From contig JAKBCQ010000160.1 in the NCBI GenBank assembly GCA_021807585.1, positions 1-6,449 of the forward strand: DNA of 6,449 nt, given 5' to 3'. The position numbers and the translations under genes are program-made. Position 1 is the first letter of the stretch, and each line of letters starts with the position of its first letter. Below, one piece after another: positions 1 through 6,200 of the stretch. The notes below the pieces were generated by a model. It had not been told where the DNA came from. It made no database searches and saw only the letters and a list, made by a program, of their open reading frames with translations. This DNA is from Planctomycetota bacterium (lineage in GTDB: Bacteria; Planctomycetota; Planctomycetia; Isosphaerales; Isosphaeraceae).

Positions 1-2
1 CT

Positions 3-224
3 CTCTCCGAGGCGCCGATCGGCCCGCTTCAAACCGGGAACACATATTACGTCGTCAATGCGTCGACGAACACGTTCCAACTCGCGTCGAGCCCCGGAGG
101 AGCCGCGATTTCGCTCAATCTCAACGGAGTGAATTCCGCGACGGTCTTCCAGGTCGGCCCGCAAGGAATCGCGATCACTCCGTCTTCAGGTCAACAAGAA
201 TTGATCATCGTTCTGGGCTCGAAC
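3..224 (+). other. End of an N-terminal 'YYVVN...FQLA' module
   Basis: Residues 1-74 hold PIGPLQTGNTYYVVNASTN followed by FQLASSPGGAAISL and then VFQVGPQGIAI. The pattern Gly-x-Thr-Tyr-Tyr-Val-Val-Asn, Thr-Phe-Gln-Leu-Ala, Pro-Gly-Gly-Ala-Ala-Ile is, from memory, a recurrent short beta module in giant bacterial repeat proteins, often in tandem copies. Only one copy is visible and its beginning is cut by the window edge, so further copies upstream are likely but unseen. This is the main evidence that the gene continues upstream and that GTG 129 is an internal valine codon. Confidence 0.6.
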
Positions 225-3200
225 GCGACGGTTCAGGGATCGCAACAGATCCTGGGACCGGGGGGGATTTCGCTCGGAGTCGCCTTGCCGACGATCGGCG
301 ACGGCGTCTCGTCGGTGAACGCTCACGGATCGTCGGGAGGCGCGATCAGCGGCGGATCGAATTCGTCGACGCTCAACGATAACCCCGTTCTCACCGCGTA
401 CATCAACGCGACCTCGGTCGTCGCGGGCGGAAACGTTTCGATCACCACAAACTCGACCACGAGCACGTCGGGCTACGCCGACAACGGAACCGCGGGACTC
501 GTCGCGATCGGCAATTCGAGCTCCACGATCAATCAATACACAAATAACCAGGCGTCGGTCGGTTCGGGAACTTCGATCGTCGCGGGAGGGAATTTTGTTC
601 TGAACGCGAGCACGAACACGCAAGGAAACGTCGCGGCGAGTTCGAACGCGGGAGGTTTCGCGGGGTCGGTCAATTCGGACACGACCGAGACGATCAATTA
701 CCAAACGCTCGCAACCGTGAACGCGAACGCGTCGATCACCGCGGCGAACCTGCTCGAGGTTTCGTCGAATGCGAGCGACACCGCGAATTCAACATCGACA
801 GCCAACGGAGCGGGCTTCGGCGCGGGGGCGTACGCCAACCAGAACGGCGGCCAAGGTATCCAAATCGGACAAATTCAAGGCGCGATTAATCAAACCGAGA
901 TCGGCTCGGGCGCGAATCTCGTCGGCGGTCACCTCGTCTTGAACGGGCTCGTCACAAGTATGAACGTGAGCTCGAACGCGAGCGGATCGGGCGCCGGATT
1001 CGTCGGCGTGGGAGAGGCCGACGCCGAACTGCAAAACAACGGAACGAACAACGTTTTGATCGATCCCAACGCCAAGGTCACCGGTACGTACGGCGTCGAT
1101 CTCATCGCCCAATTCAATAACGTGAACACGAGTGCGAATTCTTACGCCAAAGCCGAGGGGCTTTTCGGCTACATCAATTCGACCTCGAACAACAATGCGA
1201 ACTTCACCACGCTCGTTTCCGCGGCGGGAGGAGCGACCCTCTCCGCGGGCCCGCGCGATCCCGCCGATTCCGATCTCGTTCAAAACAGCGGTGTCGCCAA
1301 CCTCGCTCTTTATATCAACACCACCTACGCCACGCCCGGAGTCGTGAATACCAATCCCTACTCGAGAGACGCTCTCGCCGCGGGAGGTTCCAACGGCGGA
1401 TCAAGCACGACCGAAACCGCGAACTCCCCGATCTACGCGAACGTCGTCATCTTCGGCGTCAGCCCGCTGATTAACATCAACGCGTCGGGAGGAGTCGCCT
1501 CCGCCGAGAACGTATCGGTCGCGAGCAATTCCAACAACACGATCGTTCTCAACGACATCAACGCCCCCGCCGCGTCCAACGTCCAGATCATCTCGAACGC
1601 TATCTCAGGAACCGGCGGTACGTGGAACTTCCGCCAATCGTACCCCAGCGTCACCATCCTCAATTACTCGAATGAAAACATTCAGATTAATAATATCAAT
1701 GTCGCGAACCCAGCCAACGTCCCCCACGTTTATCTCACCGCGGTACCCACGACAAGCATCTCGGGCGGATCGAATTCGCTCCTCTTCACAATCAAGGCGC
1801 AGGCGCTTCCCACCTCGATCACCATCGACAATTACGGAACTTCGAATGTCTTGATCAACGGGACGATCGACAACCCGATCGGAACGACGACGATCATCAA
1901 CAAAAACGGAAGCGTGCTGTCGACGAACTCGCGCGGCGTCGTCGGTCCCGACGGCCGAGTCTCGCTCATCCGCACCAACGTCCTCGACGTCGAGGCGTCC
2001 GGAAGCATCGGATCGAGCTCGACTCGGCTCAACGTCGACCTCGTTCAAAGCTATGATTCTATCAACAACGTTACGCGATTCGATCAGATCACCGCGATCG
2101 CCGGACAAGACGTTTATCTCGACCTCCTGGGGAGACTCCGTCAGCCGAACTTCCCCAACTTCACCGTCTACGTCGATAAGATTCAGGCCGGCGGAACCGC
2201 CGATCTCCTCCTGCAACCGAGCGTCTACGATCCCGCCCCCACCGGAACCGTCACGGGAATCATCGTCGTCGCGACCGTCGGCGCGAGCGGTTCCTACATC
2301 AACTTCTACACGCCCGATACCGGTTCGGCGATTTCGCTCGATCAGGGGCTTTTTGGAAACACGGCGCTCGCGACCCAGATCCCCTCGACCTACAACCTCG
2401 CCGGGCTCGACCCGAACGGAAATCGAACCCTCCCCGGAATCACCGCGGGAGGGAACATCTCGATCGTCGCCGCTCAACCCTCCCCCGCGGCCACCACGAT
2501 CAACATCCTCGGCGTCACCCAATTGCAACCGAACACCACGGGCGACATCAGCGCCCTTACCAACGGCTATATCAATCTGACTGAATATATCGGCACCGGG
2601 GCGATGCGCGTCGGCTCGATCGAATCGACCGCGGCGAACATCACCCTGACCGTCCCGGGAGTTCCCGCGGCGGGCGCCGATTTGATCGTCGAGCCCAACG
2701 GCAAACTCCTCGCCGATCAGGGATCGGTCGTCGCATCGGCGGGCGGAAACGTGACGATCTCGGCGAATGTCGATATCGGAGCGCCCCTGGGAACCTTCAC
2801 GATCAACGGCGACGCCGGAAACCTCAACCCCGGAGTCGGCACGATCATCCAGGTCGATTCGCCGATCGTCTCGCCGACCGTCACCATCAACGGAAACGTG
2901 AATAACGATACCTTTAACATTCAAACGACGTCGTCGATCTCGACCGTCACCATCAACGGAAACGGCGGAGTCAACACGTTCAATTTCGGCAGCCTCGTCC
3001 CGACGCTCTCGGGAGGAATCGTCGACAACCTTCAGGGCGCCGAGATCCTCAACGGATCGGGATCCGACACGGTCAACGTCGACGACACCGGAAGCACGAT
3101 CGCCAAAACGGGGATCCTCACCGCGACGACGATCACCGGTCTCAACATGGGCGTCGGAGGAATCACGTATACCGGCTTCTCTAACGTGAACATCAACCTG

Positions 3201-6200
3201 GGATCGGGCGGCAATACGTTCACGATCAAGAGTACGATCACCGGCAAAACGAACCTCAACAGCGGAACCGGAAACGACGTCGTCAACGTGCAAACGACCT
3301 CGGGTCCAACAAACGTCAATACGGGCGGAGGAGTCAACACGATCAACGTCGGCGGACTGGCGCCCTCGATGAACGGAATCGTCGACGGTATCCAGGGGCC
3401 CCTCGTCGTCGTCGGCTCGGGAGGCGATACGATGAACGTCGGCGATATCGGCAGCACGATCGCCAAGACGGGCTATCTCACCTCGACGACGATCACCGGC
3501 CTCAATATGGGAGCGAGCGGAATCACCTACGGCGGCTTGCAAGTGTTGAACATCAGCCTGGGATCGGGCGGAAACACGTTCAACGTCCTCAGCACGCACA
3601 AGAATGAAACCTATATCTACACAGGTTCGGGGAACGATACCGCCAACGTACAGTCGGTCGCGGGTCCGACGTTGATCGACGGCCAGGGAGGAAACAACCT
3701 GTTCAACGTCGGCAGCCTGGCGCCCGCAACAGGGGGCTTCCTCGATCGCATCAACGCGGCGCTCTCGATGATCGGCGGCCAGGGAGGAACGAACATCCTC
3801 AACCTCGACGACACGGGCGCGACGATCGCCAAGAGAGGAACGCTCACCTCCACCCAGCTCGACGGCATGAACATGACCGGCGGAACGATCACATATACAT
3901 ATTTCTCAAACTTGAACTTCAACCTCGGTTCCAGCGGTAACGTCCTCACCGTCGATCAAACGAACAAAACGACCGACACCGTGATCAACACGGGCGCGGG
4001 AACCGCGGAAATCACCGTGCTCGCCACCGCCGGCCCGCTCACAATCAACAACAACAACGCGGGCTCAAACACGATCAACGTCGGCAGCCCCGGGCTCAAC
4101 AGCGGCGGATTGCTCGCCAACATTCAAGGCCCGCTCACGCTCCAAGGCGGAAACGGAACCTCGAATACGATCAACATCGACGATTCCGCCGATCGAATCC
4201 TCCAAACCGGAACCCTCACGACTTCAACCCTCACCGGAATGGGAATGGGGCAGGGGGGAATCGTCTTTAATAAATTCACCGCGGTGAACATCTCGCTCGG
4301 AACCGGCGGAGACGTCTTCAACATCCTCAGCACGATCACCGGACCCACTTATCTCGCCGCGGGAACCGGAAAGGGAACGATCAACGTTCAATCCATCTCC
4401 GGACCCACGACCGTCGATTCGTCGTCGAACCCCGATACGATCAACGTCGGTTCGCTCGCCCCCGCGTCGGGCGGCGTGCTGAGCTCGATCGGGGCCCTTC
4501 TTACCATCAAAGGAGGCCAGTATTTCGATATCCTCAACCTCGACGACACCGCCGACGCATCGAACGCATCACTCGCCGTCGCCGCGAACACCATCACCGG
4601 GCTCGGAATGGCCGTGGGAATCCAATATTCTCAATTGAGCCAAACCAACATCCACCTGGGATCGGGAGCGAATACTGTTTTGATCCAGAACGACGGTTTC
4701 GGCGCCACGACGATCTTCGAGGGGAACGGCGCCACGACGGCCTCGATCAACGCGACCCAGGGAACGACGACGATCAACGCGGGAACCGCAAACGACTCGT
4801 TCGCGATCGGGAGCCTCGAACCCGCGACCGGCGGCGTTCTCAGCGGTATCGGCGGCGCCGTGCAAATCAACGGCGGAGCGGGAACCGATTCGCTCCAGAT
4901 CGACGATTCGGCCGATTCGATCGCGCGATCGGGAATCCTCACCGCGTCAAGCCTCACCGGGCTGGGGATGACCAAGGGGGTCGCGTTCCAGTCGATCGCT
5001 TCGCTCAACCTGGCGCTCGGCTCGGCAGCGAATCAACTCACCGTCAAGTCGACACCCGCCGCGCCCACAAAAATCACCGCGGGGAACGGCAATAATATCT
5101 TTATGGTTCAGGGGGATACCGGGCCCCTCTTCATCGCTCCGGGTGCGGGGAACAACACCTTCGTCGTCGGCGGCCTGGCGCCCACGATCGGAGGAACGCT
5201 CGCCGGAATCAACGCCCCACTCACGCTCGACCCGGGATCGGGGACGAATTTCCTCGTCGTCGACGATTCGGGAGACTCCGCGCCGCGAACCGGCGTTCAA
5301 ACCGCGGCGGGCTTGATCGGCCTCGGCATGCCGTCGTCGATCACCTTCGTCAATTTCAATAACGTCGCGGTCGACCTGGGTTCCGGAAACAATTATATCG
5401 ATGTTATTGGAATCAATGCGTCGATCCGTCAGGATACGTTCAGCGGCGGTAAGGGGACGAACGTTTTCAACGCGACGATCGCGGGCGATTTGAACTCGAA
5501 TATCACGCTCAATTCGTTCAATCTCGCGTCGTTCTACATCTCGGGGAATTTAAACGGTCGCGTTCTGCTTCAACCCTCGGGCGTGATCAACACATTCGGC
5601 GTCGGCGGATCGGTCGCCGCGGGTGCGCTCATCCAGGCCGCTTCGATCGGCGTACTCACCGTCAACGGCTCGGTCGCGGGAACGATCGTCGAATATTCCT
5701 TCGTCTCGCCGCCAAGTTCGGTCACGATCGGCGGATCGATCGCCGCGGGCGCCGTCCTTTACTGGGTCGGGCCGATCCAAACAATCGCCGTCGTCCAAAA
5801 CGTCTCGGGTACGGCCGAAAGCCTGGCGACGATCAACACGTTCTGGATCGGACAATCGCTCACCGCGACGGGATACGTCTCGGCGGCGACAATCGTTAAT
5901 ATGATTATTACGACTAATCTCGCGGGGACACTGGCGGCCACGCAGGCGATCGACACCCTCAACGTCGGGATCGCGATCACCGACACCGCTCGGATTTACA
6001 CCCCGTATCTCGGCGAGGTCATCGTCGACGGCAAACGCATCAACCTCGCGTATGAGACCGAGATCGACCCCGAGGGCGAATCCACGACCGACGCCTCGGC
6101 CGAGATCGATATGTTCGCTCACTCGATACCGATCGCTCCTTCGCTCGCGGTCCCGATCACGATCGGCAAGCATTCACCCGCGTCGAATGCGATCGAAGCG

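Noticed and set aside
129..131. GTG as the translation start of the gene
   Set aside because: The frame is open upstream to the window edge and encodes a continuous recognisable module; the only purine-rich stretch nearby directly abuts the GTG and is too close for a ribosome binding site.
2094..2101. GCGATCGC octamer resembling the cyanobacterial HIP1 element
   Set aside because: I noticed only this exact copy, although GATC is abundant; HIP1-rich genomes show it far more often, so it is likely chance from codon choice.
2053..2580. A 175-codon frame on the + strand in another phase
   Set aside because: Ser/Arg/Pro-rich translation typical of an out-of-phase reading of TCG/CGA-rich coding DNA; it lies wholly inside the continuous main frame.
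1605..3599. A 664-codon open frame on the minus strand, antisense to the large gene
   Set aside because: The translation is an Arg/Asp/Val/Ser-rich string with no domain or signal and spans the repeat boundary of the real gene. It is explained by the rarity of codons on the + strand whose complement would be a stop, as in other GC-rich genes.
2973..5459. CRISPR-like or satellite DNA array
   Set aside because: The periodicity is at the protein level (multiples of 3, diverged DNA, continuous open frame); there are no short identical repeats with unique spacers.
5886..5920. AT-richer patch that could suggest a promoter
   Set aside because: It is fully coding and in phase with the 20-residue rungs (IVNMIITTNL); no -35/-10 pair with sensible spacing stands out and no downstream gene is in the window.
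4569..6173. Shorter minus-strand frames (about 100-207 codons) in the C-terminal half
   Set aside because: Same Arg/Asp/Ser-rich shadow composition, overlapping each other and the repeat array; no ribosome binding site or recognisable protein.
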